Positions 11,064 to 23,499 of a DNA stretch of 64,000 bases are shown piece after piece. This stretch comes from Ixodes scapularis. Its lineage: Eukaryota > Arthropoda > Arachnida > Ixodida > Ixodidae. The first letter of the stretch is position 1; each line of letters begins with the position of its first letter. Below the pieces are notes generated by a model, which worked only from the letters and a program-made list of their open reading frames with translations, was not told the DNA's origin and made no database searches. Position numbers and translations under genes: made by a program. Location of the stretch: positions 61,331,292-61,395,291 of the forward strand of contig NW_024609880.1 of NCBI RefSeq assembly GCF_016920785.2, written 5' to 3'.

Positions 11064-12877
11064 CGTTCATTTGGAACTGATTGAACACGAGCCCCAGCCG
11101 AGTGCTGACGCTGCGTTCTGCAATGTCAACCGAGCGCCGCGTTAGAAACATAAACGAATAATCCAAGCTGTTGTTGGCCCTGAGTTTAGTTCTCAACTTA
11201 GCCCCTAGACGCGCGATGGCTGACTATCCTCCCCAATAGGTGCAGACACTAAAAGCTCTGTCATAAGTCTGCAAAAAAAGAAAACGTTTTAGTAACTACC
11301 TAAAGAAGAACAATTGGACGTTTGCTAGATGTAGAACAGTTTAAACAAAGTGTAATACGTAGCACTTCTTTGAGGTACCCGATTCATTGGTTCGACAACC
11401 AAATTCATTCTATTAATCAAATTAAAGTTAATTAACGTCCAGCCCAAATTATTATCGGGGTGTATGTACTACGTTGGAAGCACATCCCGTACGGGTATAC
11501 ACGCTGATAGCTTGTTCCTCTTTTAACGGCTCTGTCCCTCGGGTATCCCACTCTATTCTCTTATTGGTAACTTTTACTATGCTATATCTTTATGACTGTC
11601 TCTCTCGGGATGTAAAACCAGCGCTTGAAGAGAGCGAAACACGTCGTGTCCGTCTATCACGATAGGAGAAAACCAGCGCACCGAAAAACACGTACGTATC
11701 GAAACCTGGCGCGCCACGGGGAAGGCAATAAAAGCTGCCAAAATTTTACGACCTCGGACCGTTGACATTGTCTCGAAGATGATGATGCATGTACTACGTT
11801 GTAACTTCGCCGGAAGAGTGGCCCGCTCTGTGGCGCGCTGACAGAGATTCTCACCCACGCGAGATCACCACCTATAGGCGAGGGCGGATCGCCCGGGACA
11901 CCCGCCTGTCCATCTGCTGGATACCAAGCGACGAGTTCATCTCGGGAGGTGCGCCTTGTTTGTTTGTTTTTTCTCTCACGTGTGTCTACTGCGTCGTTAG
12001 CGGTGATTGAATTACGAATGAAATGATGAACAGAGGGTTCACCACTCCGTGATTTTGCAATCGCAATGAGTCCTTGGGTTTAAAACGATGATAGAACTTG
12101 GTATGTTCTGCTATCGTGAAAACAATAATAGAACTTCGTCTGTCTCAGGAACCGTTAATCGTTCGTTGCGCGTAAATGGCCAACCAACAAAGATAACTTG
12201 TGCCTTGACGAGACACTTTTGACGCTGTTTGATCGACTCACTGGGATCGTGGCTTTGGTTGCAGTCGGACTTAATGTGAAGCGGAGTGTGAATTCGAAAC
12301 TGGCATAAACATAAATATTTCGCCAAGTGCTCGTCGCAGGTACACCACGGTCGCAGAGTTTAATGCCATCTCTAAATAGAAAGGTGACCGCATTTCGAAT
12401 GTTTTCTGGATCGTCTATTCCTGCATGGCTCGCTAAATGCACGTCTTCGTACTCGTAATAATGTTAAAAAAAAAAAAAAAGTGAACAGAATAACTGGTTT
12501 GCAAAGTCGAGTAATTAGACGGGATGGTAATTGTAACTCGTACATCTCCTTCCAATATTTCCCTTTAAAGTTGACTCACATACGCGCGTTATTCGACAGA
12601 GCGATCGCTTGTGCCTCAGAAGAAACACGAGAAAGCCGACTGTCGTTTGTACTGCGTCAGTAATAATTTATAAAGAAAACCCTCCAGAAAGGTATAATCT
12701 TCGCCGAAAACCAGGCTTAATTGAGACGCCAACTTTGTACTTTTTTTTTTTTTTCTCCTGTGTTTATTCTTCTTAACTACAAAAGGATTTTTCGTGCAGC
12801 GACCGTTTCGACGCGATCGTGATACTCGAATCCCCGGTGGGCCTGCGTCCAAACTGCGTAAAAAGATAAAAGCAAAT

Positions 12878-13098
12878 ATAGTCCGTTTCACCTTGTGATA
12901 GACGGTAGCGGACGCTACGAGCCATTTCAACCAATCAGGCACTGTGAACGGGTCACGTGACTGCGCATCCCATTCGTCGCTGCGCCCCTTCCAAAGGCCA
13001 CATGACACTCACGCGACACTAGATTGACTTGACTGGCTCGTAGTGTCTTCGGCTGTATAGTGTTCTCCGCGGTTCATCGTAAGGTCAAACAGAGCATA
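12878..13098. mobile_element. MITE, family A copy
   Basis: The left end TATAGTCCGTTTCACCTT pairs with the right end AAGGTCAAACAGAGCATA. GACGCTACGAGCCA near the left and TGGCTCGTAGTGTC near the right extend the inverted arms. The interior includes CACGTGAC and GAATGGGATG blocks shared with 21406-21615 and 47597-47700. It has no coding capacity. Confidence 0.65.
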
Positions 13099-14990
13099 GA
13101 AAGAAAGTGAGCGATAGAAAGAGAGAGAGAGAGTAGGTGGGGAAACACAAAGGGAAAAGAGCGAGCAGAAAACTAACAAAACAAAAACGACACCTGTAGC
13201 GAAACAAAATTTAGACCAAAAGCATCGCGAATGCCTGGATGGTATAATGATAGCGTCGCGGTTAGGGCCCCCGCGCGCGCAGAAGGTATGCCAGCCGGGC
13301 GTTTAGGGCCGCGTACACTTATCCAGGAGGGACGGCGGACTTAAAGATCCACTTGACTTAAGTGGGAGGGAGGTGCCCCCCATTTCATCTGTTTCCAACA
13401 ACGTCTCGCCAGGGCACGGGCAATGAAGTCTCGGGGCGTCTCCTCGGGCGGTACACAACAAGTTGATTGTTGTTCTTTTCGCGGTATGCGCTCGTGTGGG
13501 CAGTCTTGTTCTTCGCGACCGCCTGAACTGCAGGTATGGCGGAGATCGAGAAAAAGAAACGGTTTGGGGCCAGTGAATGAAACGGGGATTTACGCTTTTT
13601 TTTTGCGTATACGCTCGAGCGTCAGCTTTGGAGGCTGTGCGCGTGAACTGGAAAGCAGTAAGTGCACTAAATTACGAAACCGATCGTCGAGTAATGATCA
13701 AGGTTCAACTCAGATGAGAGTGTCAGTGTTGTTGATTTTGAGAGCGGGAGATTGTGTTGAGCCCTAATGGGCTTCTGGTACCTCCGCCGTAGGTGATAAA
13801 TATTAGCATCTTCGTTCTGACTTTGAATACGGATGCAAAACCTCGCTTTGCAGGTCAGACTTGTAGAACTTACACCTGAGCCTTTGTGGGTGACTCCGTG
13901 ACTGAACCACCACACATTTTGGCGTGTCCACTGACAAACTTTAAAGGGGCACTCAAGTCCTTTTTGTAGAAACTTGTTTTTGATGGCATGTTGTTTCTTT
14001 AGCTTTCGTCAACAAAAATGACCAGTTCTGGATGTCAAGGTGTCCTAATAAACCCACAGCAATTGCTAAACACGGGCACTATATTCTCTTGGAGAGGCCA
14101 AGTTCGGGTACCCCACCACCTCCGTAAAATAGTTAAGTTCGTGGAGATTTCGCACGTTACTATTATATTTATCCGTATAGGCGCGTTATGCATTATATTT
14201 TGACAAAAACGTCAAATCTTTGGATGTATGGGAGACGTAACACAGCATAATTATTGTTAAAAAAACGCCGTCCAACGCCCCCCCCCCCCCCCCCCCCCCC
14301 CCTCTCCCCGGGTGTCTGCTCGGCGCAGAAAGAGGGGCGTGTCCCGATCTTTGATTAGAAGTTTAATAGGGAAATCGGCCGCCCGTAAGTGTAATTTATT
14401 TTTCCTGGCAAAAAAAAAAAAAGGGGGGGGGGGTGTTTAGGACGCTTAGAGCTCGTAGATTAAGTTATCGCCATAAAAACACGATTTCAGAATCCACCTG
14501 AGTGCCCCTTTATTCCCCAGCCAGACAGTGTCCGCAGTCTTTCTTTTGTAGGATGATGTATCAGCTGCATGACCGGAGCTTTAGAGTACCTTTCCGCAGT
14601 AACTTACCAAAATAGCGTCCCTTTGATTACGCCCATTACGGAATGAAAGATATAACGTAACTTTGTAATATGCATCTGTGTAATATTGGATTCGTTGTTT
14701 AGTGCAATGCTTGCTTCTGAAGCAGTTAGAAATTCTTCTTTTTTTTAGTTTTATTTGTAATTAGAGTTGCACGATTATCACCTTGATCGCTCTATCGAAG
14801 AACCCGGTATAACTTTTTTTCACTATGTGGATTACGAAACTGCAAATGTAACTGGAATTGTTTCTGGAAACCTGAAATCCAGATTGCAGACGAGGGAATC
14901 ATTTCTGAAAACCTGAAATCCGTATAAAATCCAGATGGATTTCACAGTTCCCCATAATCCAGATGCCAGGCAGCGAAAAGTTACACTGGG
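13099..14990. other. Non-coding stretch
   Basis: I recognise no gene. It includes a 24-base C tract at 14279-14302, an A run then G run at 14410-14434, and a short tandem of TGGAAACCTGAAATCC-like motifs around 14862-14935. Confidence 0.55.
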
Positions 14991-15118
14991 TTTTTAATGC
15001 GAAAGCAGTAACTGTCCCACGGAGCGGAGCCGCCGTTGTCCGTAGCCGCGAAAAACGGCAGAAAACTTCCCTCCGCGCTGTAACCGCGAAAAACGGCACA
15101 GAAATTCCCTCCGCGGAA
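14991..15118. repeat. Dispersed repeat, copy 1 of 2
   Basis: This unit (TTTTTAATGCGAAAGC through GGAGCGGAGCCG, TTGTCCGTA-CCGCGAAAAA and AAATTCCCT) recurs in direct orientation at 15876-15986. The reverse strand of both copies reads the same short peptide block (CRFSRLRTT), so spurious ORFs from this repeat could be mistaken for genes. The repeat class is not recognised. Confidence 0.75.
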
Positions 15119-15875
15119 CGGCTTTTAAAATGACTGCAAGGCGTAGTTCCAAGGAACGCCACTCCACAGAGTCCACACCCGGACATGGGCGGCTTTAATA
15201 AAGATTTTGTCTCTCTCTCCACGGAGAAGCCTTCTCAGCGCCGGTAAGAGAAAGAAGGTCGTGCCATAGCCTCCTCTATACTCACAAAGCCTGGTAGTGC
15301 GACGACGGAGCCATAAAGTGACCGGTCGCAGATTTTGAGCGCGAGGATCAGGTAGCACAGAGCATCAAAGAGCCGTTTCTCGGGGAACCTAAGGTCCCCT
15401 TTAGGGAAACCTAAAGTTCCTCGATATGCTACCGTAGGTAGCTATATACAGGAACTCTAGGGGAACCTGGACGTCAGCGCACAGCTTTTGCAGCGGCAAG
15501 GACCCTAAGCACTATTGTTCGCTCGGAAGAAATGTGGTTCGGTATTTCGCCGCAGCAGGGCGCCAGTCACGTGGATCTGCTCTCATCCGTTGTCTGCCGC
15601 TCCACCTTTTCCATTTCGGCGGCCGCTTCTCGTTGTTCGGTCTAAGGTTTTGTGGCACACGCGCGTCCACCCCGGAGGCCCGAAGAGGGGGAGGGGTCAC
15701 TGTATCACGTGTTCTACGCTCTGCTTTCAGCCATGTCGCGCCCCACACTCTCGCCGACGCTGCGGCCGATTCAGCTCCTCTCGCCGAGGACTTCAAGGAG
15801 TGCTCATCGGCGTCCAATTGCACATTGATGCTTTCGCATTCACAACTCATAAGAAGTGCTTAGGTGTCTTCGGAA
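15119..15875. other. Stretch between two repeat copies, no gene recognised
   Basis: GC-rich in parts (15520-15800). Open frames occur on both strands, but none has a recognisable domain. Short palindromic motifs around AGGGGAACCT/AGGTTCCCCT lie at 15377-15472. The bases just before copy 2 (GATGCTTTCGCATTCA, 15828-15843) are an inverted match to its first bases, so both copies may be parts of one larger element. Confidence 0.45.
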
Positions 15876-15986
15876 TTTTTAATTCGAAAGCATTAACTGT
15901 CTCGTGGAGCGGAGCCGGCGTTGTCCGTAACCGCGAAAAACGGCAGAGAAATTCCCTTCGCGCCGTAATTTTTCGGCAGGCTCCAC
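15876..15986. repeat. Dispersed repeat, copy 2 of 2
   Basis: Direct-orientation relative of 14991-15118, sharing CGAAAGCA-TAACTGTC, GGAGCGGAGCCG and CGCGAAAAACGGCAGA. The copies are clearly diverged, so the duplication is not recent. Confidence 0.75.
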
Positions 15987-17470
15987 GACAAAATTTGTGA
16001 AATGCTGTGCTCTCCGGAGCTTCTGCTTCAAGGTGCTGCATCCAGGGCTTGCTTGCTAGAAACACCATCTCAGCTGAGACTGGGGGAAAGAAAGCACTGC
16101 CAAAGCAAGCACACCCGAGCTGAGCGAGACTTAAACCGCGTCTCAAGACGCTCGCGCGCCCCAGACTTTGCAGGGCTTTCTTTGATGCGGTGTCGGCTGA
16201 GATGCTGTTGCATCAAGCCGGCCCCGATGTTTTGGTTGTTGTTCTGCAACGCTTGACTCGTCGTGCGCCTACATGTTGCCTGAAATAACGTGTTGGGTAA
16301 AAGGGTACGTACTTGTTGCCAGTTGGTAATTCATTCGAGAGGATAAACGCGCTAAAAGCGACGGACAAGCAGAAGGTGTTCATCATTTTCGTGCTTATCC
16401 GTCGTTTTTAGCGTTTCTATCCTCAACTCTCAACTATGAAGTGAGGGGTTCACTGAATGTAATCGCAAATTTAAACGTCAAATAGCAAGACATACAACAG
16501 ATATTGTAAGTAACAAAACATGTTTATGCATTTTATTTCCTTTTATATTGCAAAAAAAAAGGGGGGGGGGGGCCTTTTTTTTTTGCTATATAAAGCAAGA
16601 TTACGCTGTTCCTGTCCTGACATTATTCCCTAACCGCAAAGTGACAAATAAATTTCCATGTGCGTGATTTGCATGAGTAATGTAATCTTTCTTTCCTGTA
16701 GAAACGTATAAAAGTTGTAAGGATGACATCACTCTCAATAAAGCTGTCCCTCAATCGGGCAGAAATGTATTTACAACTGCCACTTTTTTATAATTTCTCC
16801 TTCCTTCTGCGGAACTTCCCGCAACTTCCTGACAAGACAGACAGACTGATTGCGAGACAAAGTGGCCTTCGCAATTCCAAAGTGGGCGTCAGTCAAACAA
16901 CTTTTTTTTTTTTCCCTCCTGTCAGCACGAGCTCGGAAACCGACAGCAATACCGTTGTCGGCACCGCGCCGACAAACAAAAACACGGAGGGGTGCGCTTC
17001 GGAGACGTACGCCAAATAAGTTGCACACCGTAGAGATTTTAATCGTTCTTTGCGACATAACTTTGCAAAACGAAAAACAAGATGCGGCCCCGTTTGCGAA
17101 CGAACTCGCGTACGAACTCAGCACGCGCACTCAGGAACGAGCACCAAAAGTCAGGAATACACACGATGTGATTCACGCACGCGCCCTCACGACGTCCGAC
17201 CCTCCGTGTTCGGTGTCGACGAGACAGAGCTGTCACGTCAAAAGGACTTCAACCTCGCCACTTGCGGCAGCGTTGCGCGAGGCCGCTTGCTTGCCGCTGC
17301 TGCTGCTGCTCGGGATGCCATTGCCTCTCCCCACGTCGTATAACACGAGGGCAAACGAACGATCCGTAGCATGCGTACCTTCTTGGAAAGCGGCCAGGCT
17401 GCCTGCCGCGAGTCTGTTGTAGCCGCTTGCTTGCTAGCTGCTGCCGGCTGAGAGAGAGGGAGATCTTCAA
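15987..17470. other. Non-coding stretch with one hairpin
   Basis: An imperfect 33-bp-arm inverted repeat at 16339-16426 (GAGGATAAACGCGCTAAAAG against CTTTTAGCG...ATCCTC) has a short loop. An A run followed by a G run lies at 16551-16572. From 16850 to 17470 the sequence is richer in CpG. A 190-residue open frame there has arginine-rich, low-complexity content and no recognisable domain, so I do not call it a gene. Confidence 0.45.
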
Positions 17471-17478
17471 TATAAATA
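17471..17478 (+). promoter_or_regulatory. Candidate TATA box
   Basis: TATAAATA, followed by a GC-rich leader that contains a short ORF beginning 123 bp downstream. A start site near 17500 would be expected. This is supported by motif and context only. Confidence 0.35.
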
Positions 17479-17593
17479 GACGGTCGCGCGTGCGTGTGTT
17501 GTGACTCCCAAAAAGCGATTCGACGCGACCGCTTGTCTCTGCGGCGGATGAGGCTGTGGCGGCGGCTTGCTGTATGTAGCGACGGCTGTCGAG

Positions 17594-17631
17594 ATGTCAG
17601 GGGCGACGGAGAAGTCGGACCAGACGCTGCG
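17594..17631 (+). CDS. Candidate first coding exon of an unidentified gene
   Basis: Downstream of the TATA box, an ATG in acceptable context (CGAGATGT) opens a 13-residue frame, MSGATEKSDQTLR, that runs into GGTAAAAG, a plausible splice donor at 17632. The protein is not recognised. The hydrophilic, acidic and basic mix looks like the N-terminus of a cytosolic protein. An alternative is an upstream ATG at 17549 in another frame, open to 17757 and without recognisable features. If the netrin gene extends rightward, this would lie in its intron on the same strand. It is a hypothesis and needs transcript evidence. Confidence 0.25.
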
Positions 17632-17928
17632 GTAAAAGGGCAAACTCGAGCTAGAGTTGGGGTGTTGGATGGAGGAGGATGGGTGGTGTTGGGTTGCTCG
17701 ACCGAGATGGGAGCATTCAAACGCGTAGCAATTATAGAGCCAGGAGACTACAGCTAAGGCTACAGACGCAAGAGCACGAGACCTCGGCTCTGAGATGTTA
17801 TTATGCAGATCGAGCGCTGGCGCCAGAAAAGCACGACATATCGTTTTGTGTCCGAGATCTGGACTCGATATATCGTCGACTGCTAGTGCAGTGGGGGCTC
17901 CCCTCGGAGAGCGTACGGCGGCAGCAAG

Positions 17929-18175
17929 TATTTGTGTTGTGTGAATGCACCACTCCTAGCTGGCAGTGCAGTAGCACTCTGCTAGTCTGGGCTCTTTAAC
18001 GGGCTTCACGCAGTAGTGATAACACGAACACAACGCCGGTCCGATGCTCATCCAGATCGAAGCGGGCAGAGGCGGGGATTGAGCCCAGCACCCCTGGGTC
18101 CTACAGCGCGAGCTTTCGCTGCACGCGCTTCGAGCTGCTGTGCCCTAACACACTCGACTACCAATTCCCCCCCGA
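17929..18175 (-). mobile_element. tRNA-like SINE copy (minus orientation)
   Basis: It matches the family seen at 58482-58770: TTGTGTTGTGTG start, CTCTTTAACG, CACGCAGTAGTGA, CATCCAGATCGAA-CGGGCAG, GGATTGA-CC and GCGCGAGCTTTCGCT. Read on the minus strand, a B-box-like GCTCAATCCCC lies near the tRNA-like head. Part of the middle is missing relative to the longest copy. Confidence 0.65.
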
Positions 18176-21100
18176 GTGTAAATAGATTGGTAAGTAAATA
18201 CACTGACGTGGATTTATTATATCGGTAAACAAACCTTAAGGTATCGCCGCACTACTTTGGTCAAACTGCCCCTCTACGAGAAACACGTAAGACGTCACTT
18301 CAAGGCACGCTAGGTTCTTGCCATTTGCAAGCGTTCACACATTGCGATATCCACTCTTGCGCTTGTGCGCTACTTGCGTCTTGAGCCAAAAAAGTTTTGC
18401 CTACCAGAAAGCCTGAATCAAATGCGTAGAGCTGTTCTACTATTGTACACGCTTGAAAGAGACAACCTTTTGTAAGGTATTGTGCCGTGCACAGCAGTTC
18501 AATAACGCTCAATTCTTCCGCATATAAACAGTTCAGAATACAGCATCACATTTTCGATTCGGGAATGTTTCGCTGCATTTTTCCCCCCAAGCAACAAACT
18601 AAAAGAGGAAAACCTTCACAGGAAAAGGGGGCACTTTGTTCGGATACCTTCGTGTCGACTGGCGCCGCCAGATACGCGAACATATCGGGAGTAGAGCAGC
18701 AAGCGTAGAATTTACGATGCTCCCGGCGCCTTACAAGACTTTCTGGAACGACGCTGCGATCGCGACTGTATAGAAAAAGAAAGAAAAAAAAAAACAAGAA
18801 AAAAACAGCGACCGACATATCATATCCCCCAAAGCTGACAGCCACATGCCACTCTCTCGAACTCTTTCTTTACAGTTTAGGGTCAATGTCTAGCAAAACT
18901 TTCCAACGGGATAAAACAAGACTCTCCCCTCTCACCCCCCCCCCCTTTACCCTTTCCCACACATTTTAACCGAAACAAATATTCTAAACAACAAACCCTC
19001 TATACTTTACGACATGTCACACTCCACACCAGCAGCAGCAACACACGTCGACGCTTCAGCATTTAAACAGAAGCATCCAAGAGATAAAAAAAAAGATAAA
19101 AAAGGCGCCATTGCATTTTCCAGTCACAGCCAACGTGGGCTAAAGGTAAACCAATATATGGTCGGTTTGACTGCGGCGGGAGCTTGTACGGACAATCAGT
19201 GGTAATGAACAGGGGTTCCACCATAAGTCAGTCTGTCGGGACACATACAATGAACACCGTTGGCCGCTGCCTTAACACGATCATCTTCTGTCGGGTCTTA
19301 AATCCCTATCAGGTGCCTTTTCCCCTCGCCAACGCTTTCATTAACAGTTTTACTTCAACTCCCCTCACGCCGTTCCCTTTTTTTTTTTTTTCTTTGGAAG
19401 GGAGGAAGACACATTTGCATGTCAGCTTGACGTAGAAGCGAATACGCTTTAGATATGCGGCCTCCTCAGTGTGTCACCATCTATTCTGACTGAAATGTAC
19501 CTGCTACGCGTATATATGAGCAGATAGAGGAAGGCGTAGATGTAGGAGGTGCCTTCAAAATGTCATTTGTTAGCCGCCTATTGTAAACTTCGCGCTATGT
19601 ATATACGAGGGAAGGAGGGTTTTAGTTTATGGTTTTATTGCTTACACCGAAGGGGTGTCGTTTCGTCTCTGTTCACCGCCTTTTAGTACGTTTTTTTTTT
19701 AATTCTTTCTTATTGGGTTCTGGCACACGTAATTTGATTATACACTTTAAAAAAACCCAAAAAGCAAGATTTCCCCGGCATTGAGGCGTGCAGGTTTAAA
19801 CGCAATTTGCCGCTCTCCTGGTGTCGTTTAGGTCCCGAAATAGAGCCATTCACCGCCTCCCCACCACTTTTTTTTTCTTTAGTAAATGGGGTGAGAATTA
19901 AGGGAAAAATAAAATAAAAAAAGCAAACTACCTCTGTGCGCCTCTGTGACTGTGTGTCACTGCTACAAGCTGTTCTCTTTCACTCCTTTTTTCTTTTTTC
20001 TGTCTTGACTTGAACCGAAAACACGGTGTATTTTTCCCTCGCCTCTATTCCGCTACTCGGTCTATATCCTTGCTGCTCAGTTATTTAATATCTCCAGCGC
20101 ACATTAGTAGTTTCGTATTTCATTCTTCTTTTATTCTTTTTTTCTCTTACTCTCTCGCTCGCTATTAACTCAGACCCCACCTTTCTCTTTTGGACTGATC
20201 CTTCCGATGGCTCGCATTTTGGCACGGACTCGTCATACCACCGCCTCTTGGTGAAAACCCAGAAGCAATGCCGCAGTCGGTCATTACGAGTGTCTTCCGC
20301 GCCAGCTTGTTCTAGCTCTCTTCTACTCCGCTGTCACTTTTACACCGGCACCAAATGCCTGGTCGCACGAAATCGGAGCAACTGCGAAAGGCCGTATAGA
20401 CGTGTATGTCTGCATAACGTCAAGCCGCCGAATTTTCGGCGTCATCTAAACAAGGCCAACACGGTGCGTTGATTGGGCACGACTGCTGCATCAATGTTCG
20501 GCTGAAACTCGTGCTCTTACTGACTGGACACGAGCCCAAGCAGAAAGCTGACACAACAATAGTATCCAATCGGTGACCCTTGTTGGCCTTCTTTAGCGAA
20601 CGTCAGGAAACTCGCCACGAAGATTTTGCTATCTAGGAGGTGTTTGCATGTAAGTGGTAGGCTGTCGGACAGGGAGCTGATTGTTGGGCACCGTATACAG
20701 CTTTCTATCGCTTATCAACCGCTCAAAAAAAAAAAAAAAGTGTCGTGTTACTGGTTTATGGGCGCTTGCGCGTCGTACTATATTTCGCAGAACGATGCTC
20801 TTGCGCATGCTCAGAACACGTTCCACAGCTCAGTGGAAGAAATGATGGCAGCGCGCAGAGGCTGCTCAGCGTAATCGTGTGCACGTTGAACAGGTTGTAA
20901 AAGAAACGAAGCGGAAAGGCTCGGTGATTGTGTTCGCCCGCGCGAGGAAAAAGAAAGGTGCCGGAGCTAGACTGCCTTCTTCATACTGACACGCGCATTT
21001 TGCTTGAGTGGTGACGATCCCGGCCAATTTTCCACCCAATTGTGCTTATTTTTACGTCTTTTGGAGTGCGCGCAATCCGGTCTTACTCAGCTTGAGCGCG

Positions 21101-21405
21101 TAGCCTTGGTTAATGCTTACACGCCATTTCCCAGCTTAAGTCACTCACTGAGTGCGGCAGCGCGCATGCGGTAGCCCACTCGCTGCAACAAAGGATGTCT
21201 TCACCATGAAGCAGACAGTCGTGTGGGCACCCTGTCGAGAGCACCGAGACGGTGCCGCCGACTGGTGCATGTTGCTGCCGTGGGTGATTCCGACGCGTCG
21301 TCTTATCTTGTTTTCGGGAGCGTACACCGCGGCCCGTCTGATGGTCCCCGCCGCGGATTTACGAGCGGGCTTCCTCGGCGAACACGGGGCCGACTGCGAG
21401 AAGCC
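18176..21405. other. Non-coding stretch
   Basis: I see no gene. It contains scattered A, T and C runs (for example 18938-18947 C and 19378-19391 T) and pyrimidine-rich DNA at 19980-20180. The ORFs here lack domains. Confidence 0.55.
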
Positions 21406-21615
21406 ACGCTCCGTTTTACCTTACCGTGGACCGCGGCGGAAGCTACGAGTCATGTCGGGTAATCTTACGCTGTGAACTTGTCACGGGACTGAGTGCCACG
21501 CACGTTGCTTCGCTCCTCCCAGAGGTCACGTGACACCACTCACACGGCGTTGAATTGGCTTAGATGGCTCATGATAGGGTCTGCTGCGGTCCATCATAAA
21601 GTGAACCAAACTATG
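21406..21615. mobile_element. MITE, family A copy
   Basis: The left end CTCCGTTTTACCTTACCG and the right end ATCATAAAGTGAACCAAAC are inverted relatives. CCGTGGACCGCGG on the left and CTGCGGTCCATCAT on the right continue the arms. The right half closely matches the copies at 12878-13098 and 47597-47700. Confidence 0.65.
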
Positions 21616-22789
21616 GAAGACGGGGAGGGCAGAAGGAAGGGGGTGTTTGGGGGTGGGGAGGCAGTCTGAAAACGTGGAGTATCTGCACGCGACGAAAAAG
21701 AGAGAAGGCCGAGCTTCTGGAAAAACGCCCGTCTGACCAAGCCGCAACAACGTAACTCTGGTGATTTCATCGTTGCGTTTTAGTCGCTGTACTGCATCTG
21801 GACTCCTTAGTTACCTGTCCATAGGATGAACCCTCTATGGCAATCATTTTGCGGAGAAGCATTTGTTTTTACGAGCTACGAACAACTAGCCCTGCGTAAC
21901 TCTTCCGGAAGCCCGGCCCCATGCCTTCCGTCGTGCTTTGACTGCGCGTGCACTCTCGAAGCTCGCAAAGGGTCTCAGCTTCATTAAAGGTAGGAAGCTC
22001 GCGCTGGAGGAAGGAAAACTGGAAAACTTTCCCACCGTTTATAATTTTGTCAGGTGCTACATTTATTGCGGACAAATCAAAGGGAATCGACTTGTGCAAA
22101 TGGGAGGTCACGTACCATGTTTAGTGGAGCGGCAAAGTCTCACAAACGCCCTTTCAAAAGTCAATATTCTTTTTTTTAAGGCGTCAGATTTTATTGGTTT
22201 TGGTGCATCCAGCCGTTTTTCGTTTGGACGCTCGTGGTTTGGACTCTGACTGCTTTCTGAGGCCGCTGTGCACTTCCCGCCGTGCTCTTTCTCTTCGTTC
22301 GTTCGCTCCTTACGTCCACTTTCCCTCTTACAAGAGAGAGAGAGTCTTCTCGCACGCTTTCAATGGACGCGTTAAGTCCGCGCTCCTTTACTCCTACTCC
22401 GACGCTCTGGGTTTTATACTCGGAGCGCAGCAACTAAACGAATCATGGCGTAGAGGAGCGCGACACGCCGGAACTGTCGACGAGCCGTGTGAGCCACTTC
22501 CGACCGCACGGTTATCCGACGAACCCGGCATCTCGTGGATACGGGTGGTAGAAGCCTAAATTATTTCGAAGATAAATTAATTAAGGCCTCTGTGGAGCGG
22601 AGGAGTATAAAGTAAAAACGTACGGTGACGTTCACTATGGCCGTCACTATGACAAATGTCTGTGATTTTGTTAAAAATATAAAGAGTACAGTGCTTGATA
22701 ATGTGCCGTGACTTTGTGTTTTGAATGTATTTCTTTTGTTTTTTTATTCCTCCGGGTGAATCACTTTTTTGAAGTGTCAGTGCATGATT
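21616..22789. other. Non-coding stretch
   Basis: No recognisable gene. The open frames on both strands around 22190-22560 have no domain signature. Confidence 0.5.
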
Positions 22790-22881
22790 GTTCTTTTACT
22801 TCTTGTATGTATTACCACTCCTGTAAAGGCCTTGCAAAGGGCCGACAGTATCAATAAATAAATAAAATAAATAAATAAATA
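22790..22881 (+). mobile_element. Possible 3' end of a non-LTR retrotransposon
   Basis: A segment ending GGCCGACAGTATC is followed by a tail of AATA repeats (22851-22881). A 3' UTR ending in a short AATAA-type tandem is typical of several arthropod LINE clades. No adjacent reverse transcriptase frame is visible, so it would be a strongly 5'-truncated copy. A plain microsatellite is the alternative. Confidence 0.35.
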
Positions 22882-23129
22882 GTAAGTTTCTACGAATGTT
22901 TCAATATTCCTGAAAGGTTTGGAAACTCGCTTCGAGCACATATGTGGAAAGTTACCTTGACCGATCTATTTATGGACCACGCACGCTATGTAGATTCAAA
23001 TGAAAGACACCATTCTCGAACCCGCTCGTTGACGAAGAATGGTGTCAAAATTGTCAGATGATCCGTGCCGTCTTGCAGCGCGAGACGGAATTCGTCGATG
23101 TGCTACGCCGATGCCGGCACACAACCGTT

Positions 23130-23465
23130 CAATAGATAGCACGTCAAATTCAATTAGTTTTCAGGTGCGATGTATGAACAAACGTTTTCCGCAACGTTAA
23201 CTGATATTTCGACTTTCCAATCAAAGTATTTTTATTCGCTGGGCTAAGCACCCTACAAAGGGCACCGGTCCGAATGTCCTCACGTCGGCAACTTTTCTGT
23301 GGCTGTGCTATCGCCACGCTACTTTTCGATAGATGAATTCGTTTTCAGGCGAGAGGCACGAACAAACCTTTTCCGGAACGCTAATTATTGTCTTGGTTTT
23401 CAAATCAAATCGCTTTTACCTGATGGATTAAGCACTAATCAACTGAAAAGAGGCAGCGGTCCAGC
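23130..23465 (+). repeat. Diverged tandem duplication
   Basis: Two units, about 23130-23275 and 23325-23465, share TTTTCAGG-GCGA, GAACAAAC-TTTTCCG-AACG, TTTCAAATCAAA-type blocks, GGCTAAGCAC-like blocks and a GGTCC end. The units differ at many positions. No coding function is seen. Confidence 0.5.
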
Positions 23466-23499
23466 CACGCCTTTCGTCTCGACGGTTTCAACAACAGCG

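Larger units (their letters stand above)
10170..12877. other. Non-coding stretch (probable netrin intron)
   Basis: I recognise no exon. It contains a perfect 32-bp palindrome (10903-10934) and a 25-base G tract (11039-11063). The longer open frames are explained by low-complexity sequence. Confidence 0.55.

Noticed and set aside
16850..17422. 190-residue open frame on the plus strand
   Set aside because: Low-complexity, arginine- and serine-rich, with no domain. It is probably chance in CpG-rich DNA.
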